Shown: in pieces, positions 53,906 to 63,790 of the stretch
Layout: each line of letters starts with the position of its first letter
How positions within the stretch are numbered: position 1 is the stretch's first letter
Assembly: GCA_947373155.1 (NCBI GenBank)
Contig: CANBWO010000007.1
Location: 1 to 64,000, forward strand
From: Microbacteriaceae bacterium
GTDB lineage: Bacteria; Actinomycetota; Actinomycetes; Actinomycetales; Microbacteriaceae
Direction of reading: 5' to 3'
DNA length: 64,000 nt
Translations under genes and position numbers: made by a program
The notes under the pieces: model-generated
What the model saw: the letters and a program-made list of their open reading frames with translations, nothing else
What the model was told of the DNA's origin: nothing
Databases searched by the model: none

Positions 53906-54397
53906 ATGCGCACGTTGGTACTGAATGCTGGATACGAACCGCTCGGTGTGGTTAGTTTCAAGCGAGCCCTGACTCTAGTTCTAAATAACAAGGCCACGGT
54001 GTTGCAACCGGGTGAACACACTGTGAAAAGCGCCACCGAGGAATTCGAACTTCCATCGGTGATTCTGCTATCTCGCTACGTGCGAGTTCCTATGAGCCGT
54101 GCCGTACCGGTTACTCGCAGGGGAGTGTTGCGCAGAGACAATCACAAATGTGCTTATTGCTCGCGAAGCGCAAATACGATCGACCACGTTCAGCCAAAAA
54201 GCCGCGGAGGCAAGGACACTTGGGAGAACCTGGTGGCCTGTTGCCTAAAGTGCAATAACACCAAGAGCGACAAGACCCTGGGCGAGATTGGCTGGAACCT
54301 TCGAGTTGTGCCAAAAATGCCAACCGGAAGTCTCTGGACGGTTCGTGGCACCGACCGAGTTGAACCGCAGTGGGACAACTACCTGGTTGCCGCCTGA
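53906..54397 (+). CDS. HNH endonuclease-family protein
   Basis: 163 residues from the ATG at 53906 (AAAGGA six nt upstream). The HNH domain (about 75-135) has the zinc-binding CAYC and CLKC pairs, the catalytic IDHVQPKSRGG and the Asn in WENLVAC. The N-terminus LVLNAGYEPL is typical of the actinobacterial housekeeping group, not of phage enzymes. Substrate unknown. Confidence 0.9.
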   Translation: MRTLVLNAGYEPLGVVSFKRALTLVLNNKATVLQPGEHTVKSATEEFELPSVILLSRYVRVPMSRAVPVTRRGVLRRDNHKCAYCSRSANTIDHVQPKSRGGKDTWENLVACCLKCNNTKSDKTLGEIGWNLRVVPKMPTGSLWTVRGTDRVEPQWDNYLVAA

Positions 54398-54719
54398 CCC
54401 ATAGCTGACTCGGCAAACGGTGCGGCAAGGCAAATGCTTGATTCGGCTAGCCTCTATGGCTTTGTCATACCCCCTCTGGTAGTCTTTGAACGAGTAATCA
54501 AGCGAGTATTTGCTGGTCTTTGGTGGACGATGTTGGGGCCTGTCCCAACTTTTTTCACTGAGGACCAGAGCATCCCCTTGAGCCTGGCGAGTGCTGGGCG
54601 GGTTTGAATCCCTAGGGCATTTCCGCTTGTTTACTCATTCGCGCGGTCAGACGCCGTCCAATATTCGTTGGATCGGGATTTCCAAGCGTCTCAGAAGACA
54701 AAGAGGATAAAGAGGAAAC
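54398..54719 (+). promoter_or_regulatory. pnp leader: pnp upstream region with structured leader
   Basis: 322 bp without a gene. A TTGGG/CCCAA hairpin followed by TTTTTT (54533-54556) looks like a terminator, nested in a CTGGTC/GACCAG stem. Nearer the start, AGACGC (54649-54654) pairs with GCGTCT (54686-54691) and encloses TCCAA/TTGGA. PNPase genes in other bacteria are autoregulated through a leader hairpin; the same is inferred here. rpsO, the usual neighbour, is absent. Confidence 0.45.
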
Positions 54720-56966
54720 GTGTCAATCGACATTAACAACCCACTTATGGACGGCACCCAGTTCGCGGTAGCCGTAATCGACAACGGTAAGTACGGAAAG
54801 CGTTATGTACGCTTCGAAACCGGTCGTCTAGCACAGCAGGCACAGGGTGCCGCAGCTGTCTACATGGACGACGAAACCATGCTGTTCAGCGCCACCACTG
54901 CAAGCAAGCAGCCGAAAGACCAGTTCGACTTCTTCCCATTGACTATCGACGTCGAAGAGAAGATGTACGCTGCTGGCCGCATCCCTGGATCGTTCTTCCG
55001 TCGCGAAGGCCGCCCAACCACCGATGCAATTCTTGCCTGCCGTCTAATCGACCGCCCATTGCGCCCATCGTTCGTCGATGGTCTTCGCAACGAGGTACAG
55101 GTTGTAGTTACCGTTTTGGCTATCGAGCCAGACGAGCTATACGACGTAATCGCAATCAACGCCGCATCGATGTCGACTCAGCTTGCTGGTCTGCCATTCA
55201 GCGGTCCAATCGGTGGTGTCCGCGTGGCACTTATCGACAACCAGTGGGTTGCGTTCCCTAAGCACTCGCAGCTAGAGCGCGCAGTATTCGACATGGTCGT
55301 TGCTGGTCGCGTTGTTGTAGAGAACGGCGTCGAAGACGTTGCAATCATGATGGTTGAAGCCGAGTCCACCGAGAACACTTGGGACCTAGTCAAGGCTGGC
55401 GCAACCGCGCCATCTGAGGACATCGTTTCGCAGGGCCTTGAGGCCGCAAAGCCTTTCATCGCTGAGCTAGTTCGCGCCCAGGCGCAGCTGGCTTCGGTAG
55501 CTGCAAAGCCAACCGCCGAGTACCCAGTGTTCTTGCCTTACACCGACAACGTTTATAACCACGTTGCTAAGTTGGCCGAGGTCGAGCTAGGTGCTATCTA
55601 CCAGATCGCAGACAAGACCGCTCGCCAGGACGCCGACGACGCACTTAAGGCAAAGGTCAAGGCAGAGCTCAGCACTGTTCTATCCGAGGAAGAGCAGAAC
55701 CAGATTTCTGCCGCCTACAAGAGCGTTACCAAGAAGGTTGTTCGTACCCGCGTTCTAAAAGAGAAGATCCGTATCGATGGCCGAGGACCACGCGACATCC
55801 GCGTGATCGACGCCGAAGTTGCAGTTATTCCTCGCGTTCACGGTTCGGCCATCTTCCAGCGCGGCGAGACCCAGATCATGGGTATCACCACCTTGAACAT
55901 GCTCAAGATGGAGCAGTCGATTGACTCGCTCAGCCCTGAGACCACCAAGCGCTACATGCACAACTACAACTTCCCTCCTTACAGCACCGGTGAAGTTGGT
56001 CGTGTTGGTACCCCTAAGCGTCGCGAGATTGGCCACGGTGCTCTTGCAGAGCGTGCCCTAGTGCCAGTTCTTCCAACCCGTGCGGAGTTCCCATACGCAA
56101 TCCGTCAGGTATCCGAGGCCCTTGGCTCGAACGGTTCCACCTCGATGGGTTCGGTTTGTGCATCTACCCTTGCTCTACTAAACGCAGGTGTGCCACTTCG
56201 TGCGCCAGTAGCCGGTATCGCAATGGGACTAATCTCTGACGTCATCGATGGCAAGACCGAGTACATCGCAATCACCGACATCCTGGGTGCCGAAGATGCC
56301 CTTGGCGACATGGACTTCAAGGTTGCCGGAACCAGCGACTTCATTACTGCGATTCAGCTAGACACCAAGCTCGACGGCATCCCTGCCACCGTGCTTGCTG
56401 GCGCGCTGCACCAGGCAAAGGAAGCCCGTACCCACATCCTTGGAATCATGAACCAGACCATCAGCCAGCCTGATGAGATGGCTCCAACCGCTCCACGCGT
56501 TATCGCTGTGAAGATCCCGGTTGACAAGATTGGTGAGCTAATCGGCCCTAAGGGCAAGAACATCAACCAGATCCAGGAAGACACCGGAGCCGACATCTCT
56601 ATCGAGGACGACGGCACCGTTTACATTGGCGCAACCGACGGACCTTCGGCTGAGGCCGCTCGTGCCGCTGTGAACGCCATTGCAAACCCTCACGTTCCTG
56701 AGATCGGCGAGCGTTTCCTAGGTACCGTTGTGAAGCTAGCTACCTTTGGTGCTTTCGTTTCGCTGGTACCTGGCAAGGACGGCCTGCTACACATCAGCGA
56801 GCTAAAGAAGATGGCTGGCAAGCGCGTAGAGAACGTCGAAGACGTTCTTGAGGTCGGCCAGAAGCTTCAGGTTGAAATCACCAAGATCGACGACCGTGGA
56901 AAGCTTTCTCTCAGCCCAGTCGTAGAGGGTGAAGAAGGCGCTGACAGCGCCGACGACGCCGAATAG
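54720..56966 (+). CDS. pnp: Polyribonucleotide nucleotidyltransferase (PNPase)
   Basis: 748 residues from a GTG with GAGGA upstream. Two RNase PH domains, the second with phosphate site and SMGSVCAS, a KH domain (near 605-660, [11 protein letters not shown]) and an S1 domain ([11 protein letters not shown]), then an acidic tail. It degrades RNA 3'-5' using phosphate. Followed after 35 bp by the M16 peptidase, the conserved order. Confidence 0.97.
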   Translation: MSIDINNPLMDGTQFAVAVIDNGKYGKRYVRFETGRLAQQAQGAAAVYMDDETMLFSATTASKQPKDQFDFFPLTIDVEEKMYAAGRIPGSFFRREGRPTTDAILACRLIDRPLRPSFVDGLRNEVQVVVTVLAIEPDELYDVIAINAASMSTQLAGLPFSGPIGGVRVALIDNQWVAFPKHSQLERAVFDMVVAGRVVVENGVEDVAIMMVEAESTENTWDLVKAGATAPSEDIVSQGLEAAKPFIAELVRAQAQLASVAAKPTAEYPVFLPYTDNVYNHVAKLAEVELGAIYQIADKTARQDADDALKAKVKAELSTVLSEEEQNQISAAYKSVTKKVVRTRVLKEKIRIDGRGPRDIRVIDAEVAVIPRVHGSAIFQRGETQIMGITTLNMLKMEQSIDSLSPETTKRYMHNYNFPPYSTGEVGRVGTPKRREIGHGALAERALVPVLPTRAEFPYAIRQVSEALGSNGSTSMGSVCASTLALLNAGVPLRAPVAGIAMGLISDVIDGKTEYIAITDILGAEDALGDMDFKVAGTSDFITAIQLDTKLDGIPATVLAGALHQAKEARTHILGIMNQTISQPDEMAPTAPRVIAVKIPVDKIGELIGPKGKNINQIQEDTGADISIEDDGTVYIGATDGPSAEAARAAVNAIANPHVPEIGERFLGTVVKLATFGAFVSLVPGKDGLLHISELKKMAGKRVENVEDVLEVGQKLQVEITKIDDRGKLSLSPVVEGEEGADSADDAE

Positions 56967-57001
56967 TTCAAACCCCAACTAAATAGAGATCTGGTTTCGC
57001 A

Positions 57002-58333
57002 ATGTCTGAAATTCTCTTTCCGCTTGACCAGAACGAAATCTCGTTCACCGCTTCGGGAGGCAGCACGGTTCGCCGTACTGTTCTCCCGAGCGGTGTTCGC
57101 GTTTTATCCGAGACCGTGCCTGGAGCCGCCAGCGCATCGGTAAGTTTCTCGGTTGCAGTGGGTTCCCGCGACGAACAAAACAACCACTTCGGCAGCACAC
57201 ACTTTCTTGAGCACCTGTTGTTCAAAGGCACCAAAAACCGTACTGCGCTAGATATCGCGGTGGCCTTCGATGCCATCGGTGGTTCCAGTAATGCCAGCAC
57301 GGGCAAAGAGCACACCAGCTACTACGCGCGCGTTCAAGACAAGGCCCTGCCAATTGCCATCGATGTAATTGGCGACATGCTTACCAGCAGCCTCATTGAT
57401 GCGACTGAGTTCGAAAACGAACGCACAGTAATCCTCGAAGAACTAGCCATGAACGATGACGACCCAGAAGATGTGGCTCACGAAGCGTTCTTCGCCGCTG
57501 TTCTAGGCGAACACGAACTTGGTCGCCCAATTGGCGGAACCCCGCAGACCATCACCGATGTGTCCCGCGATGCCGTCTGGGAGCACTACAAGGCGAACTA
57601 CCGCCCACAGGATTTGGTCATTGCTGCCGCCGGCGGAGTAGATCACAACCAACTCATCGAACTCGTGGAGAAGTCCCTTACGTCCGCAGGCTGGGATCTT
57701 TCGGTAAAGGCTCACCCGGTAGCCCGCCGGTTGAGCAATCCTGCCGTGATCACCAAGTCTCATGAATTGCAAGTGATCAAGCGCCCAACCAGCCAAGCGA
57801 ACATTCTGGTGGGAATGCAGGGCCTGATCGCCGATGACCCTCGTCGATACGCCATGGGAATCTTGAACACCATTCTTGGTGGCGGAATGTCTTCTCGTTT
57901 GTTCCAGGAGATCCGCGAAAAGCGCGGCTTGGCATACTCCGTTTACAGCTTCAATCAGGGTTATTCAGATGCGTCGGTTTTTGGGCTCTACGCCGGTTGC
58001 TCTCCAAAAAAGACCCGCGAGGTCACCCAGCTGCTTATCAGCGAGTTCGCCAAGGTTGCCAACGATGGCATTACTCAGGCCGAACTTGACCTGGCAAAGG
58101 GCAACATCAGCGGTGGGCTGGCACTCAAGTTCGAGAGCACGCAGGCTCGCATGAGCCGCCTGATCAGCTCCGAGATTGTCAACGGCGAGTTCATCGACCT
58201 CGACTCCACCTTGGCAGCCTTCGAATCGGTGACTCTGGCGCAAGTTCAGAACCTAGCTGCCGACATAGCCGGACGCGACCGTACCATCGTTGCTGTTGGA
58301 GACGTGAAAGAGAGCGACTTCAAGGGCCTATAG
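57002..58333 (+). CDS. M16-family zinc metallopeptidase
   Basis: 443 residues with two M16 halves. The N-terminal half has the inverted zinc site HFLEH (67-71) and the downstream Glu in ERTVILEELAMNDDDPED; the C-terminal half has the inactive domain. A processing-peptidase-like cytoplasmic enzyme, substrate unknown. Between pnp and dapB, the conserved actinobacterial order. Confidence 0.93.
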   Translation: MSEILFPLDQNEISFTASGGSTVRRTVLPSGVRVLSETVPGAASASVSFSVAVGSRDEQNNHFGSTHFLEHLLFKGTKNRTALDIAVAFDAIGGSSNASTGKEHTSYYARVQDKALPIAIDVIGDMLTSSLIDATEFENERTVILEELAMNDDDPEDVAHEAFFAAVLGEHELGRPIGGTPQTITDVSRDAVWEHYKANYRPQDLVIAAAGGVDHNQLIELVEKSLTSAGWDLSVKAHPVARRLSNPAVITKSHELQVIKRPTSQANILVGMQGLIADDPRRYAMGILNTILGGGMSSRLFQEIREKRGLAYSVYSFNQGYSDASVFGLYAGCSPKKTREVTQLLISEFAKVANDGITQAELDLAKGNISGGLALKFESTQARMSRLISSEIVNGEFIDLDSTLAAFESVTLAQVQNLAADIAGRDRTIVAVGDVKESDFKGL

Positions 58334-58381
58334 CCTTTGGGAGTCACCTGAACCAAAATAGAGTTACCTAGAGGAGCCAGA

Positions 58382-59128
58382 ATGACCATCAAAGTTGCCG
58401 TAGTTGGCGCCACCGGCCGCATGGGCAAACTTGCGCTGGAAATCATCGATGCCGCCCAGGATCTGAGCCTCCACGCAGCGCTCGATAGCAAGAGCGAACT
58501 AAACCAGGTGCTTGGCGCCGATGTGGTGCTGGACGTCACTTTGCCGGACGTGAGTCCAAAGGTAGTGGAGTACTGCGTACGTAACGGACTAAAGGTTTTG
58601 GTGGGCACTAGCGGTTGGTCGGCTGCCAAGCTGGGCGCGGTGGAGGGCCAGCTCAAAAGTGCACCCGCAACTGCGGCGGTAACCGTGATTCCAAACTTCA
58701 GCATCGGATCGATGCTTGCCAGCAAGTTCGCTGCCGAAGCTGCCAAGTTCTTCGATTCCATCGAAATCGTAGAAGCTCACCACGCCGGCAAAATCGATTC
58801 ACCTTCCGGTACCGCAGTTCGCACCGCCGAGATGATTGCATCCGCGCGCATCGATGCTGGACTCACCCAACCTTTGATTCCCGGTGTCGGGCAAGAAGCT
58901 CGCGGCCAGGTGGCTGCCGGCGTGCCGATTCACAGCATTCGCTTGGCTGGTATCAGTGCCAAACAGGAGATTTACTTTGGTGGCACCGATGAAGTGCTTA
59001 CTGTGAGCCACGACGTTTCCAGCACGCGTGCCTACATCAAGGGAATCCACCTTTGCCTAGTGGCAACCGCGAAGGCCACCGGATTGACAGTTGGGCTGCA
59101 GGCAGTTGTAGAGCAGAGCGCCAACTGA
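58382..59128 (+). CDS. dapB: 4-hydroxy-tetrahydrodipicolinate reductase
   Basis: 248 residues. Rossmann motif GATGRMGKL, then EAHHAGKIDSPSGTA, the catalytic His/Lys signature. It acts in the lysine and diaminopimelate pathway with dapA at 62802. The next gene's ATG overlaps its TGA by one base. Confidence 0.97.
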   Translation: MTIKVAVVGATGRMGKLALEIIDAAQDLSLHAALDSKSELNQVLGADVVLDVTLPDVSPKVVEYCVRNGLKVLVGTSGWSAAKLGAVEGQLKSAPATAAVTVIPNFSIGSMLASKFAAEAAKFFDSIEIVEAHHAGKIDSPSGTAVRTAEMIASARIDAGLTQPLIPGVGQEARGQVAAGVPIHSIRLAGISAKQEIYFGGTDEVLTVSHDVSSTRAYIKGIHLCLVATAKATGLTVGLQAVVEQSAN

Positions 59129-59568
59129 TGCAGGCCAAACTCGGCGCGGTGGTAATGACCGCACTGACCCTCATGTACCTGTGGTTAATGGGTGAGCGTG
59201 GTTGGCTCATGTTGCAACAGCCCTCAGCTATTGCAAAGATCATGGGTTTCCTGATTCTGGTTTTCCCATTGTTTGCGCTTTACGGGATCGGTGCGGAACT
59301 CGTGTTTGGCTCGCGGGTAGAAAAGATGGCATCCCAGGTTGAGCAAGAGGGCCGCTGGCCAATCAAAGACTTGCCAACCCTTCCAAGTGGTCGCCCTGAA
59401 AAGGCTGCGGCGCAGCGAGAGTTTGATCGAATCCGGGAACTGGCCAACTTGGCACCAGAAGACTGGCATTCTTGGTTCGACCTAGGTCTTGCCTACGATG
59501 CCTGCGGTGACCGACGTCGTGCCCGAGCCAGCATGCGCAAAGCCCTAAAGCTGCGTTCCGAAAAATAG
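59128..59568 (+). CDS. Membrane protein with C-terminal TPR-like helix pair
   Basis: 146 residues from the ATG at 59128 (TGATG overlap with dapB). Two membrane helices (about 5-24 and 37-57), then a soluble part ending in a TPR-like pair (WFDLGLAYDACGDRRRARASMRKAL). Function unknown; conserved position after dapB. Confidence 0.75.
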   Translation: MQAKLGAVVMTALTLMYLWLMGERGWLMLQQPSAIAKIMGFLILVFPLFALYGIGAELVFGSRVEKMASQVEQEGRWPIKDLPTLPSGRPEKAAAQREFDRIRELANLAPEDWHSWFDLGLAYDACGDRRRARASMRKALKLRSEK

Positions 59569-59579
59569 TCATAGCCAAA

Positions 59580-59616
59580 AGAAAACCCGGTCGAATACGT
59601 CGACCGGGTTTTTTGG
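59580..59616. terminator. Bidirectional terminator
   Basis: AAAACCCGGTCG paired with CGACCGGGTTTT around AATACGT, between convergent genes. Confidence 0.92.
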
Positions 59617-59623
59617 TTTTCAG

Positions 59624-60094
59624 CTAGGCGCTTCGAATCACACGGATTCGCTTGAGTCCCAGGTAAATCTGGCAGCCAAGGCAGTAGCCAACGTAAGCCT
59701 GAAGGAACGAAGCCAAGAACAAAGCGGCGGCCGCTGCGGCTAGGCCATATGGCACGGCCAGTGCGTAGACCGCCAGACCAATCAACGAGACAAAGAGGCC
59801 AACGCCCTGAGCAAACTGTGGCGGACGTGAGTCTTCAAGTTCCTTTGGTGGCGCCAAACGGGGGCGAACCAGCGTGCGGTAAAGCCATCCAAAAGGGTGC
59901 TTGGTGTTTCCAAAGATGGCACCGATGGCAAACAAAACCGCGGCAATGCCGAACAAAATCGCTCCGGTTCCTTCGGTTGCTTTGTCGGTGGCAAAGAAGA
60001 AAATTACAACGCTTAGAACGTTGATGATGGTTGCGCCGAAGCGTGGGCCGCGAGGGTCAATTTGAGTGGCCCCAGTGCTTGAGTTCTTTGTCAT
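59624..60094 (-). CDS. DUF4395 membrane protein
   Basis: 156 residues. Four hydrophobic segments and the DUF4395 features DPRGPRFGA and VGYCLGCQIY near the C-terminus, whose two cysteines may be redox-active. It overlaps the thioredoxin gene by one base (TAATG), and such pairs are common, so it may deliver reducing equivalents or handle sulfur. Confidence 0.88.
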   Translation of the reverse strand: MTKNSSTGATQIDPRGPRFGATIINVLSVVIFFFATDKATEGTGAILFGIAAVLFAIGAIFGNTKHPFGWLYRTLVRPRLAPPKELEDSRPPQFAQGVGLFVSLIGLAVYALAVPYGLAAAAAALFLASFLQAYVGYCLGCQIYLGLKRIRVIRSA

Positions 60095-60537
60095 TAGATA
60101 TCGAAGGTTCCTATCTGATCGATTACGGTCTGTTGCTTTGGCGCTCCACCGATGCGGCTTTTCACAAAGCCTCTGCGGTCAAGAACCAGAGTTGTTGGCG
60201 TTTGAAGAACGTTGTACTTATTTGCTAGGTCCAGCCGATTGGTGATGTTAACCTCAAGGTGGGTCACGTTCGAATCAGCTTTTTCCAGTTCACCGAACAT
60301 GCGCGCAGTAGGCCCGCAGAAAACGCAGTAGTCGCTACTGAACTGCAAAAAGGTGACTTTTGTGGTCAGCGCGGTAACCGGCCGACCGTCTTTGACGGCT
60401 CCCAGTTCAATCAGATCAACTTGTTCGCCTGAACTGATTTTGCGCGCGCGACCGGTTGTGAATTTCCAAATCGCGCCAATCAAGCCCGCCAGCAACACCA
60501 AGCTGGCGATCAAAATCAGGCGCAATTCCACGGACAT
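60094..60537 (-). CDS. Membrane-anchored thioredoxin-fold protein
   Basis: 147 residues. One N-terminal membrane helix (about 5-25), then a thioredoxin fold with active site CVFC (in SSDYCVFCGPTARMF) and the cis-Pro motif TPTT. Operon partner of DUF4395. Confidence 0.88.
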   Translation of the reverse strand: MSVELRLILIASLVLLAGLIGAIWKFTTGRARKISSGEQVDLIELGAVKDGRPVTALTTKVTFLQFSSDYCVFCGPTARMFGELEKADSNVTHLEVNITNRLDLANKYNVLQTPTTLVLDRRGFVKSRIGGAPKQQTVIDQIGTFDI

Positions 60538-60622
60538 AATCTCAAGGCTATTTCGCTTTTCCCCTGAGCCCAGAACGGTGACGAAAGATTACAGCCCAAC
60601 CTAGAACCGCTAGGCTAAATGC

Positions 60623-61357
60623 GTGTCAGAGATTGTTTTCAGAAGCGATGTAACCGTTGAGTTGGTGCGTTCGAGCGCATCCGACTCCGATGTCCTTTTT
60701 GCTGCCCGAGTTTCCACTCAGGGCGAGCAAACCTTAGAGAGCGCACTTGCCAAGCAAGACGAAGCCGAAACGGCCAAGCGCGACAAGGGACTAATCAACT
60801 ATCTGATGCGCGACCGCCACGGTTCGCCATTCGAGCACACCTCGATGACCTTCTACGTTCAGGCACCAATCTTTGTTTTCCGTGAGTTCATGCGTCACCG
60901 TATCGCCTCCTACAACGAGGAATCGGGACGCTACAAGGAGCTCAGCCCGGTTTTCTACGTTCCTGGTCCAGACCGCAATCTGGTGCAGACCGGTAAAACT
61001 GGCCACTACGAGTTCCACGCTGGATCGGCCGAGCAGGTTGCTCTGGTTGAGCAAGAGGCTCGCACCGCAAGCATTACCGCTTACGAGTCCTACCAGCGCA
61101 TGCTCGAGGCCGGTGTTGCTCGCGAGGTTGCTCGTATTGTGCTGCCTCTCAACATCTACAGCAGCATGTACGTGACCATGAATGCCCGTGCACTCATGAA
61201 CTTCCTCAGCTTGCGCACCAAGCGCGAGGGCACTCACTTTCCTTCGTTCCCGCAGCGCGAGATCGAAATGTGTGCCGAAAAGATGGAAAACTTCTGGGCT
61301 GAACTTATGCCGCACACCTACGATGCCTTCAACAAGAATGGCCGCGTAGCGCCGTAA
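60623..61357 (+). CDS. thyX: Flavin-dependent thymidylate synthase
   Basis: 244 residues from a GTG. The ThyX signature RHRx7S is at 91-101 in MRHRIASYNEESGRY. It makes dTMP from dUMP with FAD and methylenetetrahydrofolate. Located before the dapA region as in many actinobacteria, but separated from dapA by an inserted AT-rich cassette. Confidence 0.97.
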   Translation: MSEIVFRSDVTVELVRSSASDSDVLFAARVSTQGEQTLESALAKQDEAETAKRDKGLINYLMRDRHGSPFEHTSMTFYVQAPIFVFREFMRHRIASYNEESGRYKELSPVFYVPGPDRNLVQTGKTGHYEFHAGSAEQVALVEQEARTASITAYESYQRMLEAGVAREVARIVLPLNIYSSMYVTMNARALMNFLSLRTKREGTHFPSFPQREIEMCAEKMENFWAELMPHTYDAFNKNGRVAP

Positions 61358-61463
61358 TCGAACCAATGTTAGGCATTTGTATCTAATGTCCAGCCGTCCT
61401 GAGTCCAAGCCTGCTAGGTTGTTTCCATTCGTCGATTGTTTGAATATTTTCCGGGGGGAAAAA

Positions 61464-62498
61464 ATGAAGAAACTAGCCATTGGCCTAGCCGTTGCCATAT
61501 TTTTGGGGGTTTTGGGTGCAGCTCCTGCTAAAGCAGAAGAACCGGACTGTATTTCGAAATTGCGCAGTCTTGCATCTAGCGTAAGGACATTAGATGGAGG
61601 AACCGAGTTCGACTTCACGACGCCGTCAGGTTTGCTTTCCTACGATGTCGTTAATCAAAATTTCTCCCCGCTAGATGCAACCAGCAATCAACTCTTGATT
61701 TTTGGTTTCCCGGAAAGACCCACTGACGAGGCTTCGCTATCGCAATGGGTTGATGTTGTGAACAAAGAGTTGGAATTCGATATCAACGACAATGGGTGTT
61801 CAATCTTAGACTCCCTTCGCACTAGCGATGTTGAGCAATATGCCTCACACAACGCAAACGCCTGGTCTGGGTACGTCGCCCTTCCGAGCACTAGCGTCCA
61901 AGCTGTGCAAGGAAGTTTTGTTATACCCCCATTCAACTCAGCATCTTGTCCAGGCGGCACTCTTGCAATTTGGGTGGGAATTGGTGGCACAGGCTCGAAA
62001 CCGCTTGTACAAGCCGGTTGGACGTATGACTCCACTGGGCACGCATTTCCATTTTGGGAAATAGTGACACCAGGAGGCTCTACCCCAATTACGTCGTTTG
62101 GGGTTCCAGCTAACAGCGGTGACCTTGTCACTGCCAAAGTCCAAGTTATTACAGCGACGTCTGATGTGTATTTTCAGTTTATCGACTCTGCCACAGGATC
62201 GAATAAGACAGTCAAGGTCACTCCGCAAGTTCCACTTTCTGCTTTTTATGACCCAACCTCTGCGGATTTCATTACCGAAAGACTCTTCGTGAATGGGGCC
62301 TCATCTCAACTCACAAGATTTTCGACATTTGCCTGGTCAGGAGCAAATGTGACCAGTTCGATGGGAACTATACCGCTTGGCCTCCAAAATCCTCAACAAT
62401 GGTTCATGGTTAACTCGGCCACGGGATCAAGCGTTGCTAAGCCCAGTTCGGTCGTGAGTGATATCGGTTTCAACCAAACTTGGTTAGCTTGTCAATGA
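61464..62498 (+). CDS. Secreted G1-family (eqolisin-like) peptidase
   Basis: 344 residues from the ATG at 61464, preceded by GGGGGG. A Sec signal (1-24, cleavage after AKA) and a propeptide-like region are followed by the G1 pattern: AWSGYVA (133-139), WVGIGG (170-175), Gln183 in VQAGW, FWEIVTP (198-204) and a Glu272 in DFITERLF. Gln183 and Glu272 align with the catalytic Gln/Glu pair. Codon use is visibly AT-richer than in neighbours. It overlaps the next small ORF by 4 nt. Confidence 0.8.
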   Translation: MKKLAIGLAVAIFLGVLGAAPAKAEEPDCISKLRSLASSVRTLDGGTEFDFTTPSGLLSYDVVNQNFSPLDATSNQLLIFGFPERPTDEASLSQWVDVVNKELEFDINDNGCSILDSLRTSDVEQYASHNANAWSGYVALPSTSVQAVQGSFVIPPFNSASCPGGTLAIWVGIGGTGSKPLVQAGWTYDSTGHAFPFWEIVTPGGSTPITSFGVPANSGDLVTAKVQVITATSDVYFQFIDSATGSNKTVKVTPQVPLSAFYDPTSADFITERLFVNGASSQLTRFSTFAWSGANVTSSMGTIPLGLQNPQQWFMVNSATGSSVAKPSSVVSDIGFNQTWLACQ

Positions 62499-62746
62499 GA
62501 CAATTTCCTTCTCGACGAAAAGGCGCGATTTTTTTCGTCTCTGCGATTGTTGCAATAGGGCTAACCTGGGCGATTATTCAACTTTCAAGCCACGGCACTT
62601 GCTTCGCGTTCGAAGGATCCTCGAAGGCCTGGCTACACTCTCACACTCAACTGTCTAGGGAGGTTTGCGAACCCTTCGAAAAACTCGTTAAGGGCCTTCC
62701 CGGCGGTGAAGGTTCGGTACCCTCAGCCGAACTTGTTCACTACTAG
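62495..62746 (+). CDS. Small single-helix membrane protein after the G1 peptidase
   Basis: 83 residues from the ATG at 62495, overlapping the peptidase stop (ATGA). A basic start MRQFPSRRKG, one membrane helix (about 11-32) and an external part with two Cys. Same AT-rich composition as the peptidase. It may be its partner or immunity-like protein; that is inference. Confidence 0.6.
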   Translation: MRQFPSRRKGAIFFVSAIVAIGLTWAIIQLSSHGTCFAFEGSSKAWLHSHTQLSREVCEPFEKLVKGLPGGEGSVPSAELVHY

Positions 62747-62801
62747 TTCGAAAAAGACTTAGCCTTTATTTCTAATAACTTCGAAGCGCTAGTCTTAAGC
62801 C

Positions 62802-63782
62802 ATGTCGCAGAACGGTAAAGAACTCTTTGGCCAGGTCCTGGTCGCACTGGTAACCCCAATGAACACCGATGGTGAGGTGGACTGGGACTCCACCGAGCGC
62901 CTAATCGACAACGTCATCAGCAATGGTGCAGATGGTGTTGTAGTAACTGGAACCACTGGTGAGACCTCAACGCTCACCGACGCCGAGAAGCTCAAGCTAG
63001 TTACCGTTGCCAAGAGCGTTTCCGCGGGCCGCGCCAAGATCATCACCGGCGGTGGCTCAAACGAAACCGCGCACGCCATTCAGCTTTACAAGGCCTCCGA
63101 GAAAGCCGGAGCAGACGGCGTCATGATCGTGACCCCTTACTACAACAAGCCATCGCAGGCTGGAGTTCTAACTCACTTCCGTCTGATTGCAGATGCCACC
63201 GATTTGCCAGTAATCCTTTACGACATCCCAGGTCGCTCGGGAATCGCGATCGCCTACGACACCTTCCACCGCGCCGCCAAGCACCCGAACATCGTTGCGG
63301 TTAAAGATGCCAAGGGCGACTTGGCTCAGGCATCGAGGATTCTGAACGAAACCGACCTTATCTATTTCTCCGGTGATGACAGCAACGTGTTGCCTCACCT
63401 AAGCATCGGGGCCACCGGCTTGATCGGTGTGACCGCCAACGTGGCTCCGGCGGCTTACCGGGAACTGGTAGATGCGACTAACCGCAACGACTTCAACCAC
63501 GCCCTGGTGGTTCATAACACTCTCGAGCCGCTGCAGCGAGCTGCAATGACTCACGTTCCTGGCACAGTGGCGGCCAAGTACATCCTGCACGGTCTTGGGG
63601 TTATCAATAGCCCTCGTGTTCGTCTGCCATTGGTTGGACCAGAAGACGCCGAGGCCGCGCGCATCGAAAGCGACATTGACAAGGTGGGTCCAATCACCGG
63701 TCTGTCGTTTGCTAACTTCCGTCCAGACCGCAATGCAGCCGCCGGTGGCGCGCTGCCAAAGGTGGCTGGCACAACCAGATAA
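62802..63782 (+). CDS. dapA: 4-hydroxy-tetrahydrodipicolinate synthase
   Basis: 326 residues, a class I aldolase TIM barrel: GTTGETSTL, the Tyr in LYDIPGRSG and the Schiff-base Lys in VAVKDAKGD. Condenses pyruvate with aspartate semialdehyde for lysine and diaminopimelate. Followed after 8 bp by the RNase J gene. Confidence 0.97.
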   Translation: MSQNGKELFGQVLVALVTPMNTDGEVDWDSTERLIDNVISNGADGVVVTGTTGETSTLTDAEKLKLVTVAKSVSAGRAKIITGGGSNETAHAIQLYKASEKAGADGVMIVTPYYNKPSQAGVLTHFRLIADATDLPVILYDIPGRSGIAIAYDTFHRAAKHPNIVAVKDAKGDLAQASRILNETDLIYFSGDDSNVLPHLSIGATGLIGVTANVAPAAYRELVDATNRNDFNHALVVHNTLEPLQRAAMTHVPGTVAAKYILHGLGVINSPRVRLPLVGPEDAEAARIESDIDKVGPITGLSFANFRPDRNAAAGGALPKVAGTTR

Positions 63783-63790
63783 GGAACCTA

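Noticed and set aside
54596-54630. T-arm-like GGGTTTGAATCCC upstream of pnp
   Set aside because: No acceptor, D or anticodon arm can be folded around it, so it is not a tRNA.
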